NCBI GenBank assembly: GCA_003254905.1
Contig: QANU01029692.1
Coordinates: forward strand, 27,825-91,824
Length of the DNA: 64,000 nucleotides
DNA from: Nissolia schottii
Lineage: Eukaryota > Streptophyta > Magnoliopsida > Fabales > Fabaceae
Direction: 5' to 3'
Within the stretch, counting starts at the first letter, position 1. Each line of letters begins with the position of its first letter. The notes beneath the pieces were generated by a model. That model worked only from the letters and a program-made list of their open reading frames with translations. It ran no database searches and was not told where the DNA came from. Of this stretch, positions 9,821 through 21,211 are shown in pieces. The translations under genes were made by a program, and so were the position numbers.

Positions 9821-10417
9821 ATGAAGAGCACTACTACCGCCTCATTTGCCTTCTTCCTTCTCTTTGCCTTTATCTCACACCTTCCTTCATCCACACTCGC
9901 ATTTATCACCGACACCGACGGCAACCTACTTGAAAACGGCGGCTCGTACTATATCCTACCGGTCGTGAGAGGAATGGGTGGCGGAATCGAAGTAACCGCC
10001 ACCGGAAAGGAGACTTGCCCACTCACTGTCGTACAAGCACGCTCTGAGGTCTCCAGAGGCCTACCAATTACAATCTCATCCTTGTTCAGAATTCCTTATC
10101 TCCACGAAAACCTTCCTCTGGAGCTCTCATTCTCCGCTGTGCCCACGTGTGCTGACATGCCGTCCAAGTGGACCGTCGTCAAGGGGATGCCAGAAGGGCC
10201 CTCTGTGAAGCTCACCGGCTACGACAACACAGTCGACGGTTGGTTCTACATAAAGAAGTCTTTTATTGACTACAAGCTTGTCTTCTATCCTCTCTCCACC
10301 GATGAGTGCTCCGATATTGGGGTTCACATTGACGATGATGGGAACAGGCGTTTGGTTGCTACTGAAGGAAATTCGTTATCCGTTATGTTTAAGAAAGTCA
10401 GTTCATCTTCAGCGTGA
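9821..10417 (+). CDS. Kunitz (STI-type) trypsin inhibitor, copy A
   Basis: Intronless 198-residue secreted protease inhibitor of the soybean Kunitz family, expected to block trypsin-like proteases in seed reserves or in herbivore guts. Residues 1-27 form a signal peptide (hydrophobic FAFFLLFAF core, likely cut after SSTLA). The family signature runs from Ile29 to Ile45 ([17 protein letters not shown]). The reactive-site loop SSLFRIP gives P1 Arg90 and P1' Ile91, the usual trypsin-specific pair. Cysteines are at 66, 110 and 163. The third canonical cysteine is Tyr156 (FYPLSTDEC), where copies B, C and D all have Cys, so the second disulfide cannot form and Cys163 is unpaired. The ATG is the first after a TATA box and the N-terminus aligns with copies B and C. 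A MITE sits just upstream of the promoter. The fold may survive with the first disulfide, but stability is in doubt. Confidence 0.93.
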   Translation: MKSTTTASFAFFLLFAFISHLPSSTLAFITDTDGNLLENGGSYYILPVVRGMGGGIEVTATGKETCPLTVVQARSEVSRGLPITISSLFRIPYLHENLPLELSFSAVPTCADMPSKWTVVKGMPEGPSVKLTGYDNTVDGWFYIKKSFIDYKLVFYPLSTDECSDIGVHIDDDGNRRLVATEGNSLSVMFKKVSSSSA

Positions 10418-10491
10418 AACCATAAACTAGGAAAAATCTTGTGCTTTCTTATCGGGTAGTAAGATGTGCAAGTTTATGAGGAATAAAGGAT

Positions 10492-10497
10492 TTCCTT
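10492..10497 (+). terminator. Polyadenylation signal of Kunitz A
   Basis: AATAAA is 75 bases after the stop codon, in gaggaataaagg. It is conserved at the same place in the other three copies, and a second aataaa follows near 10517. Confidence 0.7.
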
Positions 10498-11634
10498 GTA
10501 ACATGACTGAATCACTAAATAAAAGCAGTCTTTCTTTGTAGCTTGAACATAAAAATTAAAAAAAAAACCATCAATAATTATTCAATAGAAAAATAAACAT
10601 TAGTAAACAACTAAACACAGGAATGAATCGAAGACAAAAACATATATGGGTAACAATTTTGTTATTTAAATATATATAAACATGTGTATATATCTTATAA
10701 GCCTTCTCATAACACATCATATGACTATGACGTATTTTTTGTGTTCAAGGAGTGCTATACTGTGCGCAACAAAGTGCTTCCAATTAGAGAAGTTAAGTAA
10801 AATATGGATAATATTTTTTGAACAATAAACTTACATAACGTATATAGATAATGTATGCAAATATAATAATATGTGAGTATACATGAGTCTCACAATTACC
10901 GTACTCTATAACAACACTTACATGTTGTATTTGCATATGTTATTCACGTATGTGGTATAAATTTATTATCCAAGTAGCATTACTGACTTAAAAAAAATTA
11001 GAAGTATACGGACTGCTTGGCTTTTGTTTTTGGTGTTTGATCGGATTAATGTTTTTTAAGGAAACAAGAAATTGAACTTTTATTAATACTATTTATTTAT
11101 CAAAAGCCTAAAAAGAATAGAAAACAAACAAACATCAATAAAAGTAGAAATCAAATTGACCATAATATTTTTAAAGCTAATTATACATAGGGGGTGTAAA
11201 CATACCATATCAATCCAATGAAGCTACGAAATTTCAACTGAACTAACCTATTTGCTTTGGGTCATTGAGTCTAATCAAATAAAAATCATTTATACTATTT
11301 ATACACTTAAAAAATTTGACATTTGTGTACGCCTCACATAAAAATAAATATTACAAAATAGAGAAATAAATATGTTACAGACTTAACTTAGTCTTGATTT
11401 ACAACTCTTAGTATCGAGAATGACAAGAATGCACAACATGTCATTCTTTATCACATCTCGCGACAACCAATCGGAGTGTCAACTATCTCAGATTATCTAG
11501 TATATGAACAGTGACCATTACATAATAACAAAAGTCAAAAATCACAATGGACAAATGAATTTTTAGATTTGGGTTCTTGGTGGGTTGAAGAGAGGACGGG
11601 GAGATGGGAGGAAGGGGAAGAATAAGGTATTTTA
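10498..11634. other. Downstream flank of Kunitz A, no gene seen
   Basis: AT-rich DNA shared with the B, C and D downstream flanks, for example the phrase ggactgcttggcttttgttt. No reading frame worth calling. The last part, from about 11549, is one arm of the foldback element described at 41388-41930. Confidence 0.7.
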
Positions 11635-11639
11635 GTCAT

Positions 11640-13263
11640 TGATGAAAGCCTTTTTAACCACTTTCTCGACGCTTGACACGCCTTTAGTTTTGTCACAATC
11701 GTGCCAAGTTCGTAGAAAGGTTATCTGCGCTTTTTTCGTTCAAATTAAATATATACCTACTTACGGCTTTCAGATTCCAAAGGAATCCGATTGCAGTATA
11801 GTTGGGTATAGTCGAATCCACAGAGAGTTGCAAAAATACCGTTCTTGAGTTCGTTTAATTAAACAATGGAGTGAAGGATTTGATAATTTGTTTAATAGTT
11901 AAATAAGTAAATAAACTACATAAAAGTAAATAGGAAATAAATCAGAGGTAGTTCCGGAGCTTTGTTGGGAATTTTAATCACATCATAGTTTCGTGCATCC
12001 AGTTACTTATTACATCGAACTATCAATTGATTGTCCGCCACCAGTTCTTAACTTGTCATCGCTATCACGCATGACAAGATCACAAGTTTCCTTTGTTAAA
12101 CTGTCACTTTCGCACACGAGCTTAACAAAGTATGCCAGCATTAATCCAGATGTTAAAACGGCTAACCTTTATCCTGTTATGGCAACAAGATTAGATGAAA
12201 TGGTTTAGGTCAGACTCTAATGATTGTAACTCTCGTTCACAACGTTCAAGTCTAGAATCTAGTTAAGCATAATGATGTTGATCTTAACTTGGTCATGATT
12301 TAATTAGCATAACTTCCGTTCATACAACTAAATCCCAAATCAAGAATCAAAGCATTAAACAAAGACTAGCATTAAGAGTAAAACCATTCAAGCAAATCAT
12401 CGGAAAAGAGATAGATTCATATGTAATAGTTACATGGATACAAGCAAACTACAATAATGACCAAAATCGACCAAAATCCCAACAAAAAGAGGATTAGGAA
12501 TCCATCTTACAAGAGAATCTCGGAGGCAAGGTTTAGGAACTTATCATGACACGTGCTCACGCTATCATGGCCATGGCTTCGCCAAGCTTCCTCGATCTCC
12601 GACTCCTTCACAAGCCTCGTCTTTGTTCCTAATCTAACCTAAACTAAACTAAGCTTAAAAATACAAAGAAAATGTGGAAGAAGTGAAGAATGAAGCGGGG
12701 TTGGATGGATGATCTCGAAATGACCTCGACCTCTTCTATTTATAGGCAAAATTTGGGGTCCATCGTTCAGCGGGGTTGGTACCATCGCTGAGCGATAAGC
12801 TCTGAATCGCTGGGCGGCGGCGCACTATCGCTGAGCGGTTGTACTTTTACGCGGTTTCATTAAATGCTCGGCAGCTTTTTGCAGGGCGGTGCTGACGTGG
12901 CACGCAGCTCCAGGCTAGCTCCAGCTGGCTCAATGATTGCGCCAGTGCAAGTTGCTTGCCGACACTAAATCGCTGAGCGATAAGTGTTCTTCCACTGAGC
13001 GAGTTGCTCTTGAGAGCTGAGCGGTTCCTAGCTCCTCGCTGAGTGGTGCCTCGTCCAGAATCTTCTTTTTAAGCTCTTTTCCAATTCTGCCTTTTTCTTC
13101 CTTTCTTCATGGGATTATTCCTTAATTAAACTGCTTGCATCCATCTTCAAAATATATTAGAAATCCTACAAAATAAGGGAACTTAATTAGATAATTCATT
13201 TAAAAACATAACAGATAAGTGTCATTTTGATATGTCAATTTTGTGTAAATTGGGCACTTATTA
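11640..13263 (-). repeat. 3' LTR of the Athila-like element
   Basis: Plus-strand ends are TGATGAAAGCC and GGGCACTTATTA, so the TG start in element orientation has mutated to TA. It carries the CGCT(C/G)AGCG array at about 12762-13045 and the reverse TATA box ctatttata at 12736-12744. Confidence 0.9.
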
Positions 13264-13274
13264 CTCCCCCTGAC
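13264..13274 (-). other. Polypurine tract of the Athila-like element
   Basis: On the minus strand gtcagggggag directly precedes the 3' LTR, confirming the element's orientation. Confidence 0.7.
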
Positions 13275-15488
13275 TTAAAACCTTGTTTGTCCTCAAACAA
13301 GATGTAGTAAAATTATTTTACAAGAGATTGATGCATATGAACATTCGGTGAAATGCAATGAATTGAAATATTTTAGACAGTTTAAGCTTGAGACTAGTGA
13401 GACACCATAGAACCTGAACAAGTCAAGTGCATCAATTACTTGAATAGCATAAACAAATCACTCTATCCAATGTCTTTTCCACCAAGGAAATTATCATTTA
13501 TCGCACAACAGCCAGTGGGCCAATTTGGGGTGAGTGTTTACGCTCAATATCACCATTGAATTACAACAATTCAAATTTGTTACCTGTCTCACCATTCAAT
13601 GCAAAGTATGGTCATGCAAGGATCACAAAGGACTTTTAAAGGGTTGTAATGGGGCTAGGCTACAAACAACATTGGTTTTTCTGGGTATGCAAATTTTTCC
13701 AATTAAGAGAGCATTGAGACCAACTTCTTTATTATCGCCCGTTTCCTTTTTCAACACTTTTTCTTTCTCAGCCCTTTTGCTTCTTATTTTCTTTTTGTCT
13801 CTATCCCCTTTTTCCTTTTCTTCTTTTTGTTTTAGGATAGAAAGTTTCTTTTCTTGATTTTGTTCTTTTTGATTCATCTTTTATACATTCCCACTTTTGC
13901 CCATCCTTGTCTCCCCCTGACTTAGAATGTTGCACATAATCCAATTTTGAATGCTCTCTTAATTTAGAAATTAAGGGATAACATTGTTTTTCTTTTTATG
14001 GCTCAGGTATTATGAAACAAAAAATTTTCTCATGTTAGGCTCAAATGGGGTGGCAAAGGATGTTCCTAATTAAGGGTATGCTTTATTTGGCCAAGTGGGT
14101 TTAAATTCTAGAGAACAAAATGCCTTGATCATTTCCTATTACTTCCATACAATTTATCAAAATTAGAGACTCATACAAATTCAATTGTGCAAAACAATGG
14201 TGATTCTCTCTTCTCACTAAGTGTATGGCTCACTCCCTCACATGGGTTTAGGGTTTTATTTCCTTGGTCTCAAATCATTTTCAAGGTTATGCTTATGCAA
14301 CAAGTAGAAATGCATAATGACATGATCATGGTATCTAAGCATGTACTCACAAGATCTATTATAGATACTGAAACAAGTCAATTCATAAAGTTTTGTTCAT
14401 GCATCGCCAAGTAAAGTAAACTACTACTTTGTTTTTAAACAAACAAGTCTTAAGTTCATATTAAACTACTAAGGAAATTAATTAAGGTGCTAGAAAAATT
14501 AAAATGCCCCCTGTTATGGTGAATTTCTTTGAAGTAGCCCTCTTGATGTAGCTTCCTTTTTGCCTTGTTCAAGCTACTTCATCTTGCTTCAAGGTTTTGA
14601 GGAGATAGAGGCTCATTCTCCTTGAGGAATCATTCTTCATCCTCTAGAGGTGTGTCTCTCCTTTGATGTTGTAGGAACTTCATTGGTTGTTCTTCGGCCT
14701 GCAAAAACAATCAAAGAAAAATTTCTTTCTTCTAAGTAGCGTTAGAGAGATTATGTTTTTATTTGGAATCCATTTGTAGATAGAAATTCCTACAATCTTG
14801 CCGATAGAAGTCCCCGCTTAAGTGGTCAGAATTTCCCACTAGTGTGGACAGAAGTTTCCACCGTTGTGGTCAGAATTTCCCACAATGATTTATAGATTCA
14901 AAACAAAACATCTTAAGGTGCTTTTAGAAAAGATTCTTTTCTTAAAATTACTTTTCATTTGTTTTAAACAAATAAAAATCCTTTTTCAATTAAAACGTGT
15001 GCACCTTTCTTAATTGATTGCTTAAAAGGTTAAAAATCTGTCATTAGGTTTAGAAATCAAAAATACTTCAAGTTTATCTTAATTGAAAAGGATTAGCATT
15101 TTTTTTAATTTCCAAACCTAATTACAAGATTTAGAAGACCTTTTATTTCTTTTTCACCATAACATAAAATATTTTAACACCTTAAAATTAATTATCCTTG
15201 AAAATAATAAACTACTAATTAATAAAAACTTACATAACTCTGGGTTGCCTCCCAGACAGCGCTTTGTTTAACGTCGTTAGCCCGACGCATTTAACGTCGT
15301 TAGCCCGACGCATTTTTCTTTCTAGCTCTCCTCCTCATCATCAGTTCTTCTCCCATGGCAAGAGTCCTTAGGGTTCAGCTCCGGATTGGCCGTGAATCTT
15401 TNTACTAATTAATAAAAACTTACATAACTCTGGGTTGCCTCCCAGACAGCGCTTTGTTTAACATCGTTAGCCCGACGCATTTTTCTTT
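13264..15488 (-). other. Internal non-coding region of the Athila-like element
   Basis: About 2.2 kb between gag and the 3' LTR, where pol would be in an autonomous element. The minus strand shows the phrase ctgtctgggaggcaaccca near 15262-15243, common in plant Athila-group elements, AT-rich sequence, and a purine tract gtcagggggag next to the LTR (13274-13264). ORFs at 13534-13877 and 14187-14414 are low-complexity or have no recognisable similarity and are not called. Confidence 0.7.
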
Positions 15489-15571
15489 CTAGCTCTCCTC
15501 CTCATCATCAGTTCTTCTCCCATGGCAAGAGTCCTTAGGGTTCAGCTCCGGATTGGCCGTGAATCTTTTCT
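15215..15571. repeat. ~180-bp direct duplication around an ambiguous base (n at 15402)
   Basis: The sequence from about 15215 to 15401 is repeated from 15403 to about 15571, with the single n of the window at the junction. The first copy also holds an extra internal repeat of cgtcgttagcccgacgcatt. A contig join with unresolved overlap is the simplest explanation. The second copy contains the true 3' end of gag. Confidence 0.85.
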
Positions 15572-16943
15572 TTTTCAACTCCGCTATATCAGTAGCCAAT
15601 TGTCCCAATTGTGTTTCTAAGTTCCTAATAGAGGCTTCGTTGTTCTTTTGATTTACCATTGATTGTTGCATAAACTGATTAAACGTTTCCTCTATTTTGG
15701 AAATTGAATGCCCGGGAGGTTGGTTCTGATATGGGCGGGGCGATTGGTACGGCTGTTGTGGAGCTCTGAATGATAGTCCAGCTTCTTGCCTCCATGGCTG
15801 ATTAAAATTTTGATTCGGCCCCCTTTGAAAATTGTTCTGATAGGGTGGCCGTGGCTGGTTTTCAAGGAAGTAAACCTCCTCTTCCCTGAAATAACAAACA
15901 TTGGACGGGTGATCACCATTACAAATTTCACAGAAAAATACCTGTTGCCTTTTTGCTTCCCGAGCTTCTCTAATTTGTTTTGGCAACTCATTCATGGCTT
16001 TCTTCAACTCGTCCACTTGTTGTTGGAGTTGCTTGTGTTGGGCAAGGATAGCATCGTTGGGTCCCAGCTCAAGCACTCCTCCTCTCCTAGGACCTCTGTT
16101 GTACTGGCCTTGTTGGTCTGTTAAGGCCATGGAATCAATAATGGAGATGGCCTCCTCCGGCGTCTTGGACATGATTTGTCCACCGGCGGCAGCATCCAGC
16201 ATCAGTTTGTGCTGTTGTTGGAGTCCGTTGCGGAAGATGTGGATTTGTGTGAGCGCATCGAACCCATGATTTGGGCACTTTCTCAGCATGGATTTGTAAC
16301 GTTCCCAGGCTTCACATAGACTTTCTCTCGGAGCCTGCACAAATGTAGCAATCGCAGTTTTCAAATCCATAAATTTAGATTGAGAAAAGTACCTGGCACA
16401 AAACTTTTCCTCCAGTTGATCCCAATTTGACAAGATATTTTGTGGCTGATCCAGCAACCACTCCTTTGCTTTTCCAATCAAGGTCAGGGGAAACATCCTT
16501 AGAAAGATTGATTCTTCGTCGGCCTCGGACATTCCCGCGGTCCCACAGAGTTCATAGAATTTTGTTAAATGAGCATATGGATCCTCATGATCCAAACCTG
16601 CAAAGGGGTTAGCATATAACAATTGAACTAAACCATGTTGCATCTAAGGTTTTCTTTGAGCACCAGTAGTCCTGCTCATTCGAATAATATTTCTAGGGGT
16701 AAAATTTACAAGTCCCCTATTGTCACTGGCACCAGTATTGGTGCCAGCTCCAGTGTTACCACCAGCTCCAGTTGTTTCGGCCATAGTTTCTTCTTGGTTG
16801 GTTGAAGAAGTTGATGATGATGTTGTCTCTTGTTCCTCTCTTTGTTCGGCTAAGTGTTTTTTCTTCTTTTTCCTATTTTTCCTCGAAGTAGCTTCAATTT
16901 CAAGATCAAATAACAATGGTTCTTTTGAAGTTTTACCTCGCAA
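15489..16943 (-). pseudogene. Athila-like gag, interrupted by one in-frame TAG
   Basis: Structural polyprotein of a gypsy retrotransposon that would form the virus-like particle. The first open segment (16943-16647, 99 residues) has a basic Lys/Arg cluster and a Ser/Thr/Gly-rich linker. It ends in TAG at 16646-16644, followed immediately in the same frame by an ATG and 384 more residues to 15489. The second segment has the gag core (YANPFAGLDHEDPYAHLTKF, then FPLTLIGKAKEWL), a Gln-rich coiled region, and a CCHC zinc knuckle CEICNGDHPSNVC. The C-terminus ends in DDEEES with no link to pol. The stop may be a mutation, or could be read through or bypassed by restarting at the next codon. Confidence 0.88.
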
Positions 16944-17101
16944 TTGCTAAGAAAAATTCACACTAGCCAAATAAGATTAAACAAGAGTTTACAAAGATAA
17001 AGGAAAATTTATAAAATAACAAAAATAAAGACTATACACTATATTACAAATATTCACAATTGTTTAATCAAACAAAACTCAAGCAATGTATTTTTGGCGC
17101 A

Positions 17102-17123
17102 ACTCCCCGGCAACGGCGCCAAA
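17102..17123 (-). other. Primer binding site, complementary to the 3' end of tRNA-Asp
   Basis: The plus strand shows ccccggcaacggcgcca, which is the 3' end of plant tRNA-Asp(GUC). On the minus strand it follows the 5' LTR after two bases. This primer is typical of Athila-group elements. Confidence 0.85.
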
Positions 17124-17125
17124 TT

Positions 17126-18727
17126 TGATGAAAGCCTTTTTAACCGCTTTCTCGATTCTTGATACAGCTTTAGTTTTGTCACAACCGTGCCAAGTTCGTA
17201 GAAAGGTTGTCTGCGCTTTTGTCGTTCAAATTAAATATATACCTACTTACGGCTTTCAGATTCCAAAGGAATCCGATTGCAGTATAGTCGGGTATAGTCG
17301 AATCCACAGAGAGTTGCAAAAATACCGTTCTTGAGTTTGTTTAATTAAACAATGGAGTGAAGGATTTGATAATTTGTTTAATAGTTAAATAAGTAAATAA
17401 ACTACATAAAAGTAAATAGGAAACAAATCAGAGGTAGTTCCAGAGCTTTGTTGGGAATTTTAATCACATCATAGTTTCATGCATCCAGTTACTTATTACA
17501 TCGAACTATCAATTGATTGCCCGCCACCAGTTCTTAACTTGTCATCGCTTTCACGCATGACAAGATCACAGGTTTCCTTTGTTAAACTGTCACTTTCGCA
17601 CACGAGCTTAACAAAGTACGCCAACATTAATCCAGATGTTAAAACGGCTAACCTTTATTCCAGTTACGGCAACAAGATTAGATGAAATGGTTTAGGTCAG
17701 ACTCTAATGATTGTAACTCTCGTTCACAACGTTCAAGTCTAGAATCTAGTTAAGCACAATGATGTTGATCTTAACTTGGTCATGATTTAATTAGCACAAC
17801 TTCCGTTCATACAACTAAATCCCAAATCAAGAATCAAAGCATTAAACAAAGACTAGCATTAAGAGTAAAATCATTCAAGCAAATCATCGGAAAAGAGATA
17901 GATTCATATGTAATAGTTACATGGATACAAGCAAACTACAATAATGACCAAAATCGACCAAAATCCCAACAAAAAGAGGATTAGGAATCCATCTTACAAG
18001 AGAATCTCGGAGGCAAGGTTTAGGAACTTATCATGACACGTGCTCACGCTATCATGGCCATGGCTTCGCCAAGCTTCCTCGATCTCCGACTCCTTCACAA
18101 GCCTCGTCTTTGTTCCTAATCTAACCTAAACTAAACTAAGCTTAAAAATACAAAGAAAATGTGGAAGAAGTGAAGAATGAAGGGGGGTTGGATGGATGAT
18201 CTCGAAATGGCCTCGGCCTCTTCTATTTATAGGCAAAATTTGGGGTATATCGCTGAGCGATAAGCTCTGAATCGCTGGGCTGCGGCGCACTATCGCTGAG
18301 CGGTTGTACTTTTACATGGTTTCATTAAATGCTTGGCAGCTTTTTGCAGGGCAGTGCTGACGTGGCACACGGCTATAGGCTGGCTCCAACTGCTCAATGA
18401 TTGCGCCGGTGCAAGTTGCTTGCCGACACTAAATCGCTAAGCGATAAGTGTTCTTCCGCTGAGCGAGCTGCTCTTGAGAGCTGAGCGGTTCCTAGCTCCT
18501 CGCTGAGTGGTGCCTCGTCCAGAATCTTCTTTTTAAGCTCTTTTCCAATTCTGCCCTTTTCTTCCTTTCTTCATGAGATTATTCCTTAATTAAACTGCTT
18601 GCATGCATCTTCAAAATATATTAGAAATCCTACAAAATAAGGGAACTTATTTAGATAATTCGTTTAAAAACATAACAGATAAGTGCCATTTTGATATGTC
18701 AATTTTGTGTAAATTGGGCACTTATCA
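17126..18727 (-). repeat. 5' LTR of the Athila-like element
   Basis: Plus-strand ends TGATGAAAGCC and GGGCACTTATCA. It has a reverse TATA box at 18222-18230 and a CGCT(C/G)AGCG array at about 18250-18500, upstream of that box in element orientation. Confidence 0.9.
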
Positions 18728-18870
18728 GTCATTTAAAGCGTAAAACTTGATAAAAATGGGTTAAAGTGCATATTAATAAAATGTTAAGGTTGGATTTGCA
18801 CTTTTGTTAAATTTAGGGGGTTAAGTGCACCTAGACCTTAATTCGGTGGTGGTAAAATGACTTTTTCCCT
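18728..18870. repeat. Distal part of the foldback right arm (unit A)
   Basis: This continues the arm that starts at 11549 before the Athila-like insertion. The phrase ggggttaagtgcacctagac matches B at 41879 and is the inverse of the B left arm near 41412. The left arm is absent in A. Confidence 0.7.
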
Positions 18871-20566
18871 ATATTTTTTTTACTTCCCATCTTTTTCTTT
18901 TTATGGCTAGATTATTTTCAAATCCTTTTTTCATAATATTCCCTTTTAATCTATTTCCTTATTTCATATATTTAAATACTTGTTGCACCATTACTGCATC
19001 ATCACTCCGATGTCGCCAACATGCTTCCATCACTACTTGCACAACGATGCAGCGCCATGTTGCCCTGTTGTAATCCCATGCTGCTCGTTTCAACCAAATA
19101 CCTATACAATTGTTCTCCTGACGCCTCTTTTAGCCTCACCATCAACAACAGTGATCCTCTACCACGAACAAAACACATTGTCAATCAAATGAATGTCAAA
19201 AATTAGGGATGGGTATAGGATACGAGATGTGGGTGTCTCTACAGTGAGAAGCACCCTTCCATCTCCATTTTCTAGAAACAAAGGATCTAAGAATAGGATA
19301 TTAATTATAGTGGTGAGATATAGTAAGGAAAATAGAATGTGAGTAAGAGGGGACATCCAATTTTATTGTAGTGATAGGAGATAATGAGAAAACCGAAACT
19401 AACATTTTTAAGATGGTTTACACTATAGAAAAAGAGAAACTAACCTAGCTTAGAAGGTGAAAAAAAATAAATGAGAGATTGACATCTAAAATAACAGATG
19501 ATAAAGTTAATTAATATATTATAACAAATATTAGATATATCATTAATCAATTAAGCACCCATAAATAATCTTTGAGTTTGTTTTGGTGAGTTCTTTTTTT
19601 TTTTTTTTTGGTGAGTCGAGTTTAAACTCAACTATACAATTTCTAATTTTAAATAAAAATATCTTGTTTGAAAATGAATATAATAGAAATAGAAACATAA
19701 TAGAATTGGTTTTATTTTAAAATGAATATTTCAATTCATCAATCATACTATTGTAAACACATTATAAATAGAAAAAAGCTAAAGGCCAATTTTTTCTTTT
19801 GTGCAAGAGTTGTGTTGATAAAATAGGTATGTTATTTGGCTTCTACTTTGTTTGTTTTGTGATTGTGAGATTGTTAGGTGGACAGAGTTTTGCACTTTCT
19901 TTATTTTGCATATGTTGGGAGTACATTTATTGTACAAATTAGTGAACTCAGTTGCTTATGAATAGATTAAGAGAATTGTGAGCATGACACCTCATCAAAT
20001 TAAATTATGTGGTATCATGTTATATGTGTGCATTAGAATTTGTATATTATAATAGATATCAACGATGTTATTTGAACACCGCATATACACAAACACCCTA
20101 GAATTATCGTATAATAATTGAAAATAAAATAAAATTATTGTATTTAGTACAATGAGTAACAATTATGAAGTGAACAGTATTAAAACTTGTGCATATGGTA
20201 TAATGAGTAACGTATTATGATTGTACCAAACTTTAATACGAGTGTAGACTCTACAATATATGTGAGAGAAAAAACTTAGTGTCTACACCAAAATTGATGT
20301 ACAAATAACAATACTCTTCTAAAAAATATGTGTAGACAAGGTTCATTATGCAATTTTCAGTTCATATTTTTCACGTGCTGTTTAAGAATACGAACGTACG
20401 AGTTGATCAGACAAGCCTCTCAAGGACCTGCAACTATCTATAGAGATAGCCAGAATGGTGAAAAATGATTTGTCAATTGAATTTGAGTGGGTTACAATTT
20501 TTTTTTACACAAATTTAAGAATTTTTATTTAAACATAAAAAAAAGCTCATAGGATTCACAAACATT
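18871..20566. other. Unit A distal flank, no gene seen
   Basis: Near-identical to B 41930-43640. An ORF of about 70 codons at 18980-19192 also exists in B and C but changes frame and ending, so it is not called. AT-rich with a poly-T run near 19592-19607. Confidence 0.6.
20310..20560. repeat. Segment repeated at 23525-23745
   Basis: Phrases such as caagcctctcaaggacctgca, gttcattatgcaattttcag and gaattgtcaattgaatttga recur about 3.2 kb downstream, and once in unit B at 43365-43550. The 3' extension near 21000-21110 also recurs near 23780-23920. This is a local direct duplication. Confidence 0.8.
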
Positions 20567-20800
20567 TTTTTGATAAATCAGAGAAAATTTTATTGCTCAC
20601 GAGCTAAAGCCAAAAAGGAGTGCAAGGGCCACTATTCCAGAGGCTCCCAAGCCACTGAGAACAACTAACATATATACTCAGTAAAGTGAGAAATGCCTCG
20701 TTAAAAACTCTAGAAAAAATTCAATAAAAAATACTCTTACTTTATTAGGAGAAAAGAGTACCTAACCTCCCAATTTAAAGAAAAAAAAAAAACAAATTCA
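20567..20800 (-). mobile_element. Possible retroposon (LINE-type) 3' end
   Basis: On the minus strand a segment with aataaaattttctctgattt ends in a short A run. That is the layout of a LINE or retroposon 3' end. No reverse transcriptase is visible, so the call is weak. Confidence 0.3.
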
Positions 20801-21211
20801 TCAATCACAATACATTGCCTATCCTATGGCACATTATAATATGGGATCTATTCTCAGCCAATCCCATAAGAAAACAGCAAAATGTCATGTATTGATAGGA
20901 CTTACAGATATGTAAATATATATTTAATAATGTTTTGTGACATTTTTTTATGTATCTAAATAAATATTTGAGATTTGTATTTATATAAAAATTCTTCTAA
21001 AGTGGTACACTATGAACCATTAATTGGTTATCCGAGTAATCTCATACGCATGCAACAAAAAGACAACTTGTTTGCCATCTGTGCAATCTTCACTACGTAT
21101 TTGCCAATGTATTCACGAATAACAAAAGGGCAATTTGTTGTTATTCATGATGGATCTCAATTTAAAGAATGAGAAATGCTATGCATGCAATCTAAAATTT
21201 GTCAACTCAGT

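Larger units (their letters stand above)
11640..18727 (-). mobile_element. Non-autonomous Athila-like gypsy element (gag only), TSD gtcat
   Basis: Complete insertion of 7088 bp with two LTRs and the 5-bp TSD gtcat at 11635-11639 and 18728-18732. Element order on the minus strand: 5' LTR 18727-17126, primer site matching the tRNA-Asp 3' end, gag 16943-15489, about 2.2 kb without pol, purine tract, 3' LTR 13263-11640. No protease, reverse transcriptase, RNase H or integrase is present, so it must have moved on enzymes from a full-length relative. The two LTRs are very similar on reading, pointing to a fairly young insertion. Confidence 0.9.
2477..20570 (+). repeat. Kunitz duplication unit A (with later insertions)
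   Basis: Segmental duplication block equivalent to units B, C and D. In order: flank, large gypsy solo LTR, copia gag fragment, tandem-repeat TIR element, Kunitz gene, downstream flank, Athila-like element, foldback right arm and further flank. The 3' part (18728-20570) matches B at 41790-43640. Later insertions specific to A are the solo LTR at 4430, the MITE at 9453 and the gag-bearing Athila-like element at 11640. Confidence 0.7.

Noticed and set aside
10127-10327. 66-codon minus-strand ORF inside each Kunitz gene
   Set aside because: It is an antisense shadow of the conserved Kunitz coding sequence, present in all four copies for that reason.
11639-12208. ORFs in the Athila-like LTRs, repeated at 17086-17685 and 63601-63801
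   Set aside because: They follow LTR copies and reverse-strand LTR composition; no domain and no independent conservation.
13534-13877. Opposed Phe/Ser-rich and Lys/Glu-rich ORFs
   Set aside because: Both come from one low-complexity pyrimidine/purine stretch within the retroelement.
17102-17123. tRNA-Asp-like sequence
   Set aside because: Only the 3' end is present; it is the retrotransposon primer binding site, not a tRNA gene.
18980-19192. ORF of about 70 codons, also present in units B (42037-42258) and C (53394-53660)
   Set aside because: It is conserved only because the flank is duplicated; frame, ending and composition drift between copies, with no start context, no domain and a His/Cys/Pro-rich low-complexity look.
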